A stretch of 64,000 nt of DNA. Source: Amnibacterium setariae. GTDB lineage: Bacteria > Actinomycetota > Actinomycetes > Actinomycetales > Microbacteriaceae. The translations under genes were made by a program, and so were the position numbers. Positions 19,812-28,484 of the stretch are shown here, piece by piece (the first letter of the stretch is position 1; each line of letters opens with the position of its first letter). A model generated the notes under the pieces. That model did not search any database. It was not told where the DNA came from and saw only the letters and a list, made by a program, of their open reading frames with translations. Where the stretch lies: assembly GCF_003581425.1 (NCBI RefSeq), contig NZ_QXTG01000003.1, forward strand, positions 62,293-126,292. The letters run 5' to 3'.

Positions 19812-20822
19812 TCAGCCGCGGGGGAGCGGCCCGGTGCTGCGCCGCAGCACGAGCTCGAAGCCCGATCGGCGCGTGAGGATCGGCGACTCCACCCCGGCGA
19901 GCGCGTCGAGCACGGTGCGCGCGGCGGTCCTGCCCTGCTCGTACGGGTCCTGCCGGATCGTCGTGAGCCCGTAGGACTCGCTCCAGTCGTGGTCGTCGAT
20001 GCCGATCACGGAGAGGTCCTCGGGCACCCGGAGGCCGAGCTCGGCGGCGGCGACCAGCACGCCGAAGGCCATCTCGTCCGACCCGGCGAAGATCGCCGTC
20101 GGCGGCTCCTCCCCGTGCAGCATCCGCGTCGTCGCGGCCTTCGCCGGCGGCATGAGGAACTGCCCGAGGCCGTGCCACGACGGGTGCGGGGCGATCCCGT
20201 GCCGCTCGAGCGCCTCCCGCCAGGCCGTCGACCGGTCCTCGCCGACGCTGCGGTCCATGCCGTAGGCGGTCTCGCCCCCGATGTGGCCGATGCGGCGGTG
20301 GCCGAGCCCGAGCAGGTGCTCGACGGCCGCCGTCGCCGCCGCCGCGTCGTCCACGCCGACGCTGTGCACGCCGGGGACCGCCGAGCCGACGACCGCGGCC
20401 GGCATCTCGAGATCTCGCAGCTCCTCCTTCTCGGCCACGGTGAAGTCGATGCCGAGCGCGATCACCGCGTCGGAGCGCTTCCGCAGCAGCGCGTTGCGGA
20501 ACAGGTCCTGCCGGTTCCGCATCGTCGCGGCGAGGATGACGAGGAACGTGTCGAACCCCTCGCCGCGCAGCACGCTGTCGGCGCCCTCGACGACCCGGTT
20601 GTAGAACCAGCGGCCCGTCGAGGGGATCACCAGGGCGACCGCGCGGTGGCGTCCGCCCGACAGCCCCGACGCGGAGGGGGAGGGGACGTACCCGAGCTCG
20701 GCGGCGGCCGCCTGCACGAGCTCGCGGGTGCGGGGGGAGACGTTCGGCAGCCCCCGCAGCGCCCGGGACACCGTCGCGATCGAGACGCCGGTGCGGCGCG
20801 CGACGTCGTGGATGCTGGTCAT
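19812..20822 (-). CDS. LacI-family transcriptional regulator
   Basis: This 336-residue repressor has the LacI helix-turn-helix at its N-terminus (SIHDVARRTGVSIATVSRAL) and hinge helix, followed by a periplasmic-binding-protein-like sugar domain ending near SFELVLRRSTG. It closes the sugar-uptake operon that runs from 24399, from which it is separated by 23 bp. Two LacI-type palindromes in the divergent promoter region (24494-24507 and 25330-25343) are its likely operators. ATG 20822 has an aggaggt ribosome site. Confidence 0.93.
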   Translation of the reverse strand: MTSIHDVARRTGVSIATVSRALRGLPNVSPRTRELVQAAAAELGYVPSPSASGLSGGRHRAVALVIPSTGRWFYNRVVEGADSVLRGEGFDTFLVILAATMRNRQDLFRNALLRKRSDAVIALGIDFTVAEKEELRDLEMPAAVVGSAVPGVHSVGVDDAAAATAAVEHLLGLGHRRIGHIGGETAYGMDRSVGEDRSTAWREALERHGIAPHPSWHGLGQFLMPPAKAATTRMLHGEEPPTAIFAGSDEMAFGVLVAAAELGLRVPEDLSVIGIDDHDWSESYGLTTIRQDPYEQGRTAARTVLDALAGVESPILTRRSGFELVLRRSTGPLPRG

Positions 20823-20845
20823 CGGCACCTCCTGACGCCTCCTCG

Positions 20846-21088
20846 CTAGCGGTCCTGCTCGATCTCCGAGACGGCGCGGTCCATCCGGCGCAGCACCGCC
20901 TGACGCGACCACCAGATCGCCGCCGTGACGAGGCCGAGCACCAGGGTCCCGAGCGCCCACCCGAGCGCATCCTGCCGCAGGATCTCGTACACGAGCGTGA
21001 TCACGCAGAAGGCGGCGGTGAAGAACCCGAAGAACCCGACGCCGAGGTCGAAGCCCTCCTTGATCGACCGCCGCCTCCTGCCGTCCAT
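20846..21088 (-). CDS. Small membrane protein of the sugar ABC operon
   Basis: The 80-residue protein has two predicted membrane segments (about residues 18-37 and 43-60) between a basic N-terminus (MDGRRRRSIKEGF) and a charged tail. It is not one of the usual importer parts. Its ATG overlaps the stop of the MalG-like permease (TGATG), so it is made with the transporter. It may be an accessory or assembly subunit; no function is assignable. Confidence 0.75.
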   Translation of the reverse strand: MDGRRRRSIKEGFDLGVGFFGFFTAAFCVITLVYEILRQDALGWALGTLVLGLVTAAIWWSRQAVLRRMDRAVSEIEQDR

Positions 21089-22005
21089 CAGCCCTTCACA
21101 CCGCCCGCGGTGAGGCCCGCGACGATGCGGCGCTGGAAGATCAGCACCAGGATGATGAGCGGGATGGTGACGACCGAGCCGGCCGCCATCGTCGTGGCGT
21201 AGGGGATCTCGCGCGGCTGGCTGCCGACGAAGTTGCCGATCGCGACCGTGACGGTCTGCGTCTGCGTGTTCGAGAGCACGCTCGCCAGCAGGTACTCGTT
21301 CCAGCTGCCGATGAAGGCGAGGATCGCGGTCGTGAACACCGCGGGCGCCGCCAGCGGGAGGATCACGATCCGGAAGGCCTGCGCCGCGGTGCAGCCGTCG
21401 ATGCGGGCCGCCTCCTCGAGCTCCCACGGCATCTCGCGGAAGAACGAGTTCAGCGTCCACACCGTCAGCGGCAGGGCCCCTGCGATGTAGGGGATGATCA
21501 GCGACTGGTAGCTGCCCTGCCAGTTCAGCTGCGTGAACAGGCTGAACAGCGGGGTCAGCAGCGCGACGCCGGGGAACATCGAGGCGCCGAGGACGGCGCC
21601 CATGATGAGGCCCTTGCCGGGGAAGTTGAGCCGCGCGATCGCGTAGGCCGCCGAGACGCCGACGACCAGCGCGATCACGGTGACGAGCACGCCGATGCCG
21701 AAGCTGTTCAGCAGCGCGCGGCCGAGCTGGTTGCGGGCCGGGTTGAACGCCTGGATGAAGTTGTCGAACGTCGGCGTCGTGGGCAGCAGCGTGGTCTCGT
21801 AGACGGTGTCCGAGCGCCGGAAGCCGGTGATGAGCATCCAGTACGCGGGCAGGAGGCACCAGATGACGATCAGGGCCGCCTGGATGCCGGTGCGGACCGA
21901 GCTGCCCGCCGCGCGCCGCCGGCGGGCGCGGACGCGAGAGGCGGCGCGGTCGTCGAAGACGGGCCGTTCCGCGGCGGCGGTGGTGGGACCTGCGACGGTG
22001 GTCAT
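21088..22005 (-). CDS. Carbohydrate ABC transporter permease, MalG-like
   Basis: The protein (305 residues) has six predicted membrane segments and the EAA loop LEEAARIDGCTAAQAFRIV...LPLAAPAV. It pairs with the MalF-like permease encoded upstream, with which its start overlaps by 4 nt (ATG 22005). The long N-terminal Arg-rich tail (RVRARRRRAAG) is cytoplasmic. Together with the lipoprotein at 23119 it would import an oligosaccharide. The ATPase is not here and is probably a shared MsiK-type protein encoded elsewhere. Confidence 0.93.
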   Translation of the reverse strand: MTTVAGPTTAAAERPVFDDRAASRVRARRRRAAGSSVRTGIQAALIVIWCLLPAYWMLITGFRRSDTVYETTLLPTTPTFDNFIQAFNPARNQLGRALLNSFGIGVLVTVIALVVGVSAAYAIARLNFPGKGLIMGAVLGASMFPGVALLTPLFSLFTQLNWQGSYQSLIIPYIAGALPLTVWTLNSFFREMPWELEEAARIDGCTAAQAFRIVILPLAAPAVFTTAILAFIGSWNEYLLASVLSNTQTQTVTVAIGNFVGSQPREIPYATTMAAGSVVTIPLIILVLIFQRRIVAGLTAGGVKG

Positions 22006-23039
22006 CGGACGCCTGCGACCTTCTTGGACTTCTTCTCGCCGCCGGTGAGGTTGGCGCCGAGCACGCGGATGAAGAGGAACGCGACGCCGAACACGATCAG
22101 GAAGGTGATCGTGGAGAGCGCCGCGGCGGAGTTGACCGCGGTGTTCTGGATCTCGCGGACGACGAGGATCGACAGCGTCGTCGTCGCGTCGCCTCGGCCG
22201 CCGCCGCCGCCCGTGAGGATCGCGGGCAGGTCGTACATGCGGAGCGCGTCGAGCGTGCGGAACAGCACCGCGACCACGAGCGCGGGGCGCAGCAGCGGCA
22301 GCGTGATCCGGAAGAACTGCTGCACCGTCGTCGCGCCGTCCATGCGGGCGGCCTCGTAGGTGTCCTCCGGGATCAGCTGCAGGCCCGCGAGGATCAGCAG
22401 CGCCATGAACGGCGTGGTCTTCCACGTGTCGGCGATGATGATCGCGAACCGGGAGGCCCACAGGTCGGCGCCCCAGATGACCTCGATGCCGAGCAGCGCG
22501 TTGATGATGCCGGCGGTCGCGAAGATGAACAGGAACAGCTTCGCGGTGACGGCCGTCGGGATCGCCCACGGCACGAGGACCGCGGCGCGGAGCAGGCCGC
22601 GGAACCGGAAGTTGCGGTTCATGATGATCGCCATCCAGAGGCCGATGACGGTCTCGAGCGCGACGGTGATCACCGTGAAGAAGAAGGTGTTGAACGTCGC
22701 CGTCCAGAAGCTGGCGCCCAGGTTGCCCTGCGCGCACGCGGCGGTGCCGGCGGGGGTCGAGCACTGCTGCAGGAGCCAGTGCGCGTAGTTGGTGAGACCG
22801 GTGAACCCGCCCGTGACGAAGAAGCCGGTCGCGGGGTCCAGGCGGGCGTCCGCCTGGAACGAGTTGATCACCGAGAGGACGATCGGGTAGCCGACGATCA
22901 CGGCCATGACCACGATCGTCGGGGCGAGCAGCGCGTAGCTGGTGCGGGTGATGCGGCGGCGGTTGGCCTCGAGGCTGGCCCGCCCGGCCTCCGTCACGTC
23001 CTTCGGACGGGGCGGTGCCGGAGGTGTTGCTGTAGTCAT
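22002..23039 (-). CDS. Carbohydrate ABC transporter permease, MalF-like
   Basis: This 345-residue membrane protein has six or more segments and a EAA-type loop (YEAARMDGATTVQQFFRI...LPLLRPAL). A periplasmic loop after the first segment (SFQADARLDPATGFF...) with two Cys is longer than in MalG partners. ATG 23039 follows a purine-rich caaggga site. It is the second gene of the operon, 79 bp after the binding protein. Confidence 0.93.
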   Translation of the reverse strand: MTTATPPAPPRPKDVTEAGRASLEANRRRITRTSYALLAPTIVVMAVIVGYPIVLSVINSFQADARLDPATGFFVTGGFTGLTNYAHWLLQQCSTPAGTAACAQGNLGASFWTATFNTFFFTVITVALETVIGLWMAIIMNRNFRFRGLLRAAVLVPWAIPTAVTAKLFLFIFATAGIINALLGIEVIWGADLWASRFAIIIADTWKTTPFMALLILAGLQLIPEDTYEAARMDGATTVQQFFRITLPLLRPALVVAVLFRTLDALRMYDLPAILTGGGGGRGDATTTLSILVVREIQNTAVNSAAALSTITFLIVFGVAFLFIRVLGANLTGGEKKSKKVAGVR

Positions 23040-23118
23040 CCATGCTCCCTTGAATGTCGACCGAGCAGAACGAGGGGGCCCGGCCCGCGAGCCGGACCCC
23101 CTCGATGGTGGGCTGGGA

Positions 23119-24399
23119 TCAGCTGCCGCTGGCCTGCTTGATGGCCGTCGACATGTCGGTCAGCGCCTGGTCCACCGACTTCGACCCCTGCAGCGCCGCG
23201 TAGGCGTTGTTCTGGATCGCCGTCGAGACCGCCTGGTAGTACGGCGACCCCGGCCGCGGGACCGCGTTGTCGAGCGAGTCCTTCAGCGTCGGCAGGTAGG
23301 GGAACTTCTTCGCGAGGTCCTGGTCCTCGTAGACGCTCGAGAGCACCGGCGCGCTCGAGGCGTTCTCGACGCCGAACTTCTGGATCTCCTCCGACTGGTA
23401 CCACTTCAGGAACTCGAGCGCGGTGCCCTTGTGCTTCGAGAACTGGCTGATGGCCCAGTTGTGGCCGCCGAGGCTCGACTTGCCGGGGAAGCCGGCGATG
23501 CCGAGGGCGTCGGGGTTCTTCTTCGCGAAGGACTGGTCGCCCGTCGTGGTGAGCGAGTACTGGTACGGCCAGTTCGTGTAGAACATCAGCTTCCCGGCCT
23601 CGAAGGCCTGCCGGCCCGGCTCCTCCTGGTAGGTGATCGCGGCCTTCGGGATGTCGCCGTCCTTGAAGGCGTCGACCAGGGTCTGCAGGCCCTGCTTCGC
23701 CTCGGGGGTGTCGAGCGTGGGCTCGCCCTTGTCGTTCACGACGGTGCCGCCCGCCGAGTTGACGGCCTCGGAGAAGTTCACGGTGAGGCCCTCGTACTTC
23801 GCGTACTGGCCGGAGTAGCAGCCCGCGCCCTTCGACTTCGCGATGTCGCAGAGCTTGAACATCTCCTCGTACGTCTTCGGCACGGGCCGGTCGCCCAGCC
23901 AGTCCTTGCGGTAGTAGAGGATCTGCGAGTCCGTCGACGACGGCGCCGCGTACTGGATGCCGCGGTACTTCGCGGTGTTCAGCACGGCGGGGATGACGCC
24001 GGACTCGTCGAGCTTGTAGGCCCCGGTCAGCGGCTGCAGGTAGCCCTGCGACGCCAGCTGCTGCGTCCACACGACGTCGGTCGAGACCACGTCGTAGTCG
24101 GTCAGCTTCTGCTGGAAGTTCTGCAGGAGGTCCTGCAGCTGCTGGTCGGCCTGGTCCGACTGCTCCTTGTAGGTGACCTTCTGGTCCGGGTGCTTCTCGT
24201 TCCACATGGCCGCGTACTTGGGCAGCACGCCGTTGTTGTCCTTGCCCTGGACGACCGTGATCGGGCCGTACTCGCTCTTCGCGATGGTCGAGCTGGTGCC
24301 GCCCGGCGTCGTGGTGGTCGAGCTCGAGCAGGCCGCGAGACCGAGCCCTCCGAGCAGAAGCGTCACGGTTGCGGCCGTGGCGCGCATCGCCTTCTTCAT
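23119..24399 (-). CDS. Sugar-binding lipoprotein of an ABC importer
   Basis: This 426-residue solute-binding protein (MalE-like, SBP_bac_1) has a lipoprotein signal, with basic residues, a hydrophobic run and the lipobox LAAC, so the mature Cys is at about residue 24. A conserved core includes GKLMFYTNWPYQYS and GIAGFPGKSSLGGHNWAIS. It would capture maltose, trehalose or a related alpha-glucoside given the neighbouring alpha-glucosidase. ATG 24399 has gaggag upstream; the Met at 24411 lacks a ribosome site. It is transcribed from the promoter at 24469-24498. Confidence 0.93.
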   Translation of the reverse strand: MKKAMRATAATVTLLLGGLGLAACSSSTTTTPGGTSSTIAKSEYGPITVVQGKDNNGVLPKYAAMWNEKHPDQKVTYKEQSDQADQQLQDLLQNFQQKLTDYDVVSTDVVWTQQLASQGYLQPLTGAYKLDESGVIPAVLNTAKYRGIQYAAPSSTDSQILYYRKDWLGDRPVPKTYEEMFKLCDIAKSKGAGCYSGQYAKYEGLTVNFSEAVNSAGGTVVNDKGEPTLDTPEAKQGLQTLVDAFKDGDIPKAAITYQEEPGRQAFEAGKLMFYTNWPYQYSLTTTGDQSFAKKNPDALGIAGFPGKSSLGGHNWAISQFSKHKGTALEFLKWYQSEEIQKFGVENASSAPVLSSVYEDQDLAKKFPYLPTLKDSLDNAVPRPGSPYYQAVSTAIQNNAYAALQGSKSVDQALTDMSTAIKQASGS

Positions 24400-24468
24400 T
24401 GAACTCCTCATCGAGTCGTGTGCTGCACGTGGTGCATCGGGAGGGCACGCGAAGTGCCTCGTCCGGGG

Positions 24469-24507
24469 ACTGTAGGAGAGGGCGGCTGGAAGTTGCAAGC
24501 GTTTACA
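24469..24507 (-). promoter_or_regulatory. Promoter and LacI-type operator of the sugar ABC operon
   Basis: On the minus strand TTGCAA (24498-24493) and TACAGT (24474-24469) are 18 nt apart, forming a -35/-10 pair about 75 bp before the binding-protein ATG. The palindrome TGCAAGCGTTTACA at 24494-24507 fits TGNAANCGNTTNCA of LacI-family operators and overlaps the -35 box, so a bound repressor would block initiation. Confidence 0.8.
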
Positions 24508-24536
24508 TCGGTCGTGACCGATCGGTTACCGGCGGG

Positions 24537-25304
24537 TCAGAACCGCACTGCGCCGCCGGGGGACCAGGTGGCGGTGATCTCCTGGATCCGCACCGCGCCG
24601 GAGAGGTCGGCGGGGTCGACCCGCGCGTCGTAGGCGAGCCGCAGGCCGTCCAGCGCGAAGGCGGACTCCGTCGTGCAGGTGCTGTGGAACTCGAGGGCGA
24701 GCACGACGGCGACGAGGCAGACGCGCCCGTCCCGCGCCCGGGCCGCGAAGACCTCGGTGCCGCTCGCGGAGGACGAGCCGAGCAGGCGCAGGCTCGAGGG
24801 CGCGATCCCGTCGGGCAGCGGGGCCGAGGACGGCGGCCGGTCGTCGGCGCGCTGCGCGCGGTCGAGCACGGCGAGCGCGGCGGGCCGCCCGGGCGGGCGC
24901 GCCACCAGCGCGCCGACCACGGAGCCGACGAGCAGGCCCGCGACGCCGACCGCCGCGAGCAGCCGGCGGGGGTGGGACCGCGCGGCCTCCCGGGCGCGGC
25001 TCGTCGGCCGGTGCGCGGCGAGCGCCGCGGCCACGGCTCGACGGGCCGACTCCGCGTCGCGCTGCGCCGCCCGCTCCGCCGCAGCGACCCGGTCCGCGCC
25101 GTCGACGGGCGCGCCCGGCCGGTAGAGCGCGCGCCGACGCCGCTCGAGGTCCACCGCCGGGTCCTCGCGGCCTGCCGGGGTCGGCTCGCCCGGGTGCTCG
25201 AGCCACCAGAGCACGTCGAGCACGTCCGCGTCGCCGTCGTACCCGGCGCGCACGGCTGCCAGCAGCTGGGGGTCGGCGTCGACCCGCTCCCGGTCGGAGG
25301 GCAC
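24537..25304 (-). CDS. Single-pass membrane protein, unknown function
   Basis: The 255-residue protein has a cytoplasmic N-terminal half (about 1-112) with a conserved-looking VLDVLWWLEHPGEPTP, one membrane segment (about 114-133, LLAAVGVAGLLVGSVVGALV), and an external C-terminal domain with two Cys (VCLVAVV... STCTTESAF). No family is recognised. GTG 25304 lies 6 nt after CAGGAT. It sits between the sugar operon and the divergent alpha-glucosidase but need not be functionally linked. Confidence 0.75.
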   Translation of the reverse strand: MPSDRERVDADPQLLAAVRAGYDGDADVLDVLWWLEHPGEPTPAGREDPAVDLERRRRALYRPGAPVDGADRVAAAERAAQRDAESARRAVAAALAAHRPTSRAREAARSHPRRLLAAVGVAGLLVGSVVGALVARPPGRPAALAVLDRAQRADDRPPSSAPLPDGIAPSSLRLLGSSSASGTEVFAARARDGRVCLVAVVLALEFHSTCTTESAFALDGLRLAYDARVDPADLSGAVRIQEITATWSPGGAVRF

Positions 25305-25328
25305 GCGGTCATCCTGGCGCGCCGATGC

Positions 25329-25353
25329 CTGGAAGCGCTTCCAGCCCTACAGT
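25329..25353 (+). promoter_or_regulatory. LacI-type operator and -10 box of the alpha-glucosidase gene
   Basis: CTGGAAGCGCTTCCAG (25329-25344) is a perfect 16-bp palindrome of LacI-family type. TACAGT at 25348-25353 follows at once and ends 8 nt before GTG 25362, so initiation would occur at or next to the start codon. The operator occupies the place of the -35 to -10 spacer. Confidence 0.8.
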
Positions 25354-25361
25354 GCTGCCTC

Positions 25362-27026
25362 GTGTCGACGCGGACCCGAGACCTGACCGATGCCGACTGG
25401 TGGCGCACCGCCGTCGTCTACCAGGTGTACCCGCGGAGCTTCGCCGACGGGAACGGCGACGGCATCGGCGACCTCGCCGGGCTGATCGACCGCGTGCCGT
25501 ACCTCGCGCGGCTCGGGATCGACGCCGTCTGGCTGAGCCCCTTCTACCCCTCCGCCCTCGCGGACGGCGGCTACGACGTCGACGACTACCGCGACGTCGA
25601 CCCCCGCATCGGCACGCTCGCGCAGTTCGACGAGCTCGTCGCCGCCCTGCACGCGGAGGGGATCCGGATCGTCGTCGACATCGTGCCGAACCACTCCGGC
25701 TCCGGGCACGCGTGGTTCCAGGCGGCCCTCGCCGCCGCACCCGGCTCGCCGGAGCGGGCGCGGTACGTGTTCCGCGACGGGCTCGGCGAGCACGGCGAGC
25801 TGCCCCCGTCCGACTGGGTGAGCCACTTCGGCGGGTCCGCATGGACCCGGGTGCCCGACCCTTCGAGCGGCTCAGGACGGGGCGGGCAGTGGTACCTGCA
25901 CCTCTTCGCGCCGGAGCAGCCCGACTTCGACTGGAGCAACCCGGAGGTGCGGGAGGAGTTCCACGGCATCCTCCGCTTCTGGGCCGACCGGGGCGTCGAC
26001 GGCTTCCGCGTCGACGTCGCCCACGCGCTGGCCAAGGACCTCACCGAGCCGCTGCCGAGCTACCCGCGGATCGCCCGCGACGTGCTGAAGGACGACGGCA
26101 CGGACGTCCTGTTCGACCGGGACGAGGTGCACGAGATCTTCCGCGGCTGGCGGAAGGTCATGGACGAGTACGACCCGCCCCGCTCCGCCGTCGCCGAGGC
26201 GTGGGCGGCCCCGTCCCGCCTGCCGCTCTACGCGCGGCCGGACGAGCTGGGGCAGACGTTCGAGTTCGACCTCGTGCTCGAGCCCTGGGACGCGGCGGCC
26301 TTCCGCCGGTCGATCGAGGTGGCGCTCGAGCGCGCCCGCGCGGCCGGCGCCTCCTCGACGTGGGTGCTGTCGAACCACGACATCGTCCGGCACGCGAGCC
26401 GCTTCGGCCTGCCCGCCGGCACCGACCTGAACGCCTGGCTGCTGTCGCAGGGCACGTCGCCGGTCGAGGACCGCGAGCGCGGCGCAGCCCGGGCGCTCGC
26501 CGGCTCGCTCCTGCTGCTGGCGCTGCCCGGCTCGGCCTACCTGTACCAGGGGGAGGAGCTCGCGCTGCCCGAGGTCGCCGACCTGCAGCCGGAGGCGCTC
26601 GAGGACCCGATCTGGGAGCGCACGGGACACGTCGAGAAGGGCCGGGACGGGGCGCGCGTGCCGCTGCCCTGGACCGCGGACGGCCCGTCGTTCGGCTTCG
26701 GCGCCGGCGGCGCGCACCTGCCGCAGCCCGCCTGGTTCGGCCGCTACGCGGTGGCGGTCGAGGACGCGGACCCGGCGTCCGTGCTGAACCGGTACCGCGA
26801 GGCGCTCGCGGTCCGCGCCGGGCTGCTCGCCGGCGAGGGCGTGCGCTTCGTCGACGGGCGCGAGGGCGTGATCGAGTTCGAGCGCGACGGCGGCTGGCGC
26901 TGCATCACCGCGTTCGGGGCCCCTGCGGAGCTGCCGCCGGGGGAGGTGCTGCTGTCGAGCGCGCCGATCGGCGCGGGCCGGGTGCTGCCCGCCGACGCGA
27001 CGGCGTGGCTGCGCGACCCGGCGTAG
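25362..27026 (+). CDS. Alpha-glucosidase (GH13)
   Basis: The 554-residue glycoside hydrolase has the four GH13 conserved regions: DIVPNHSG, GFRVDVAHALAKD (nucleophile Asp), AVAEAWA (acid/base Glu) and VLSNHDIVRH. It hydrolyses alpha-glucosides such as maltose, isomaltose or trehalose-related sugars in the cytoplasm; no signal peptide is present. Before QWYLHLFAPEQPDFDW there is an extra PDPSSGSGRGG, encoded by a REP-like sequence at 25857-25885. GTG 25362 is 8 nt after a -10 box, so the transcript is probably leaderless and LacI-controlled. Confidence 0.93.
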   Translation: MSTRTRDLTDADWWRTAVVYQVYPRSFADGNGDGIGDLAGLIDRVPYLARLGIDAVWLSPFYPSALADGGYDVDDYRDVDPRIGTLAQFDELVAALHAEGIRIVVDIVPNHSGSGHAWFQAALAAAPGSPERARYVFRDGLGEHGELPPSDWVSHFGGSAWTRVPDPSSGSGRGGQWYLHLFAPEQPDFDWSNPEVREEFHGILRFWADRGVDGFRVDVAHALAKDLTEPLPSYPRIARDVLKDDGTDVLFDRDEVHEIFRGWRKVMDEYDPPRSAVAEAWAAPSRLPLYARPDELGQTFEFDLVLEPWDAAAFRRSIEVALERARAAGASSTWVLSNHDIVRHASRFGLPAGTDLNAWLLSQGTSPVEDRERGAARALAGSLLLLALPGSAYLYQGEELALPEVADLQPEALEDPIWERTGHVEKGRDGARVPLPWTADGPSFGFGAGGAHLPQPAWFGRYAVAVEDADPASVLNRYREALAVRAGLLAGEGVRFVDGREGVIEFERDGGWRCITAFGAPAELPPGEVLLSSAPIGAGRVLPADATAWLRDPA

Positions 27027-27031
27027 CGGCG

Positions 27032-27766
27032 ATGGAGGGCGTCCCGCTCGAGGGCGGCAACAGCAACGCGCCGGTCCGCTTCGGCGACCGGGTGCACCGC
27101 GTGGCGGGGCCGTGGACGCCGACGGTCCACGCGTACCTGCGGCACCTCCGGTCGCACGGCGTCGACCTCGTGCCCGAGCCGTTCGGGTTCGACGAGCAGG
27201 GCCGAGAGGTGCTCGCGTTCCTGCCGGGCGCGGTGCCCGCCTACCCGCTGCCCGAGCCGGTCTGGAGCGACGCGTTCCTCGCGCAGGCGGCCGCGGTGCT
27301 GCGCCGTCTCCACGACGCGTCGGTCGGCTTCGCACCGGACGACGCCGTCTGGCAGCAGCCGGTCCGCGAGCCCGTCGAGGTGATCGCGGTGAACGACTTC
27401 GCGCCCCACAACCTCGTGCTCGACCGCGACGCGATCACCGGGGTCATCGACCTCGACCAGGCGGCGCCGGGGCCGCGGGTGCGGGACCTCGCGCACCTCG
27501 CCTACCGGCTCGTGCCGCTCACCGCGCCGGGCAACGAGGACGGCCGGCCGACGCCGATCCAGGAGCGGGGACGACGCCTCCGGCTGCTCGCGGGCGCCTA
27601 CGGCGACGTCGAGCCGGGCGCGATCGCAGGCGCGGTCGGACCGCTGCTCGACGACCTCGCCGAGCACGCCGCCGCCCGCGGGCTGCCCGACCACGCGGCG
27701 CTGTACGTCGGCGACGCCGTGCACCACCGCGCCGCGCTGGACGCGGTGCTGCACGGCGTCGGCTGA
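27032..27766 (+). CDS. Phosphotransferase (aminoglycoside phosphotransferase/choline kinase-like)
   Basis: The 244-residue protein has the APH catalytic core: VIAVNDFAPHNLVLDRDAI (the HxDxxxxN region, here NDFAPHN) and GVIDLDQAAPGPRVRDLAHL (the metal-binding Asp). The N-terminal nucleotide-binding lobe is short. Substrates of such kinases range from antibiotics to choline and sugars. It starts 6 bp after the alpha-glucosidase stop, so the two are probably cotranscribed and it may act on a sugar. Confidence 0.85.
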   Translation: MEGVPLEGGNSNAPVRFGDRVHRVAGPWTPTVHAYLRHLRSHGVDLVPEPFGFDEQGREVLAFLPGAVPAYPLPEPVWSDAFLAQAAAVLRRLHDASVGFAPDDAVWQQPVREPVEVIAVNDFAPHNLVLDRDAITGVIDLDQAAPGPRVRDLAHLAYRLVPLTAPGNEDGRPTPIQERGRRLRLLAGAYGDVEPGAIAGAVGPLLDDLAEHAAARGLPDHAALYVGDAVHHRAALDAVLHGVG

Positions 27767-27793
27767 CGCATCACCCGAGCGGCATGTACTGCC

Positions 27794-28381
<588 letters not shown>

Positions 28382-28484
28382 GGCCGGACCGTAGGAGCGG
28401 AGCCTGCGAGCCGCCCGATGCCCGTCTGATCGCGGTCCGAGAACACGACATGGGTCGTCCTCCGAGGCCGCTTACCCTTCACCG

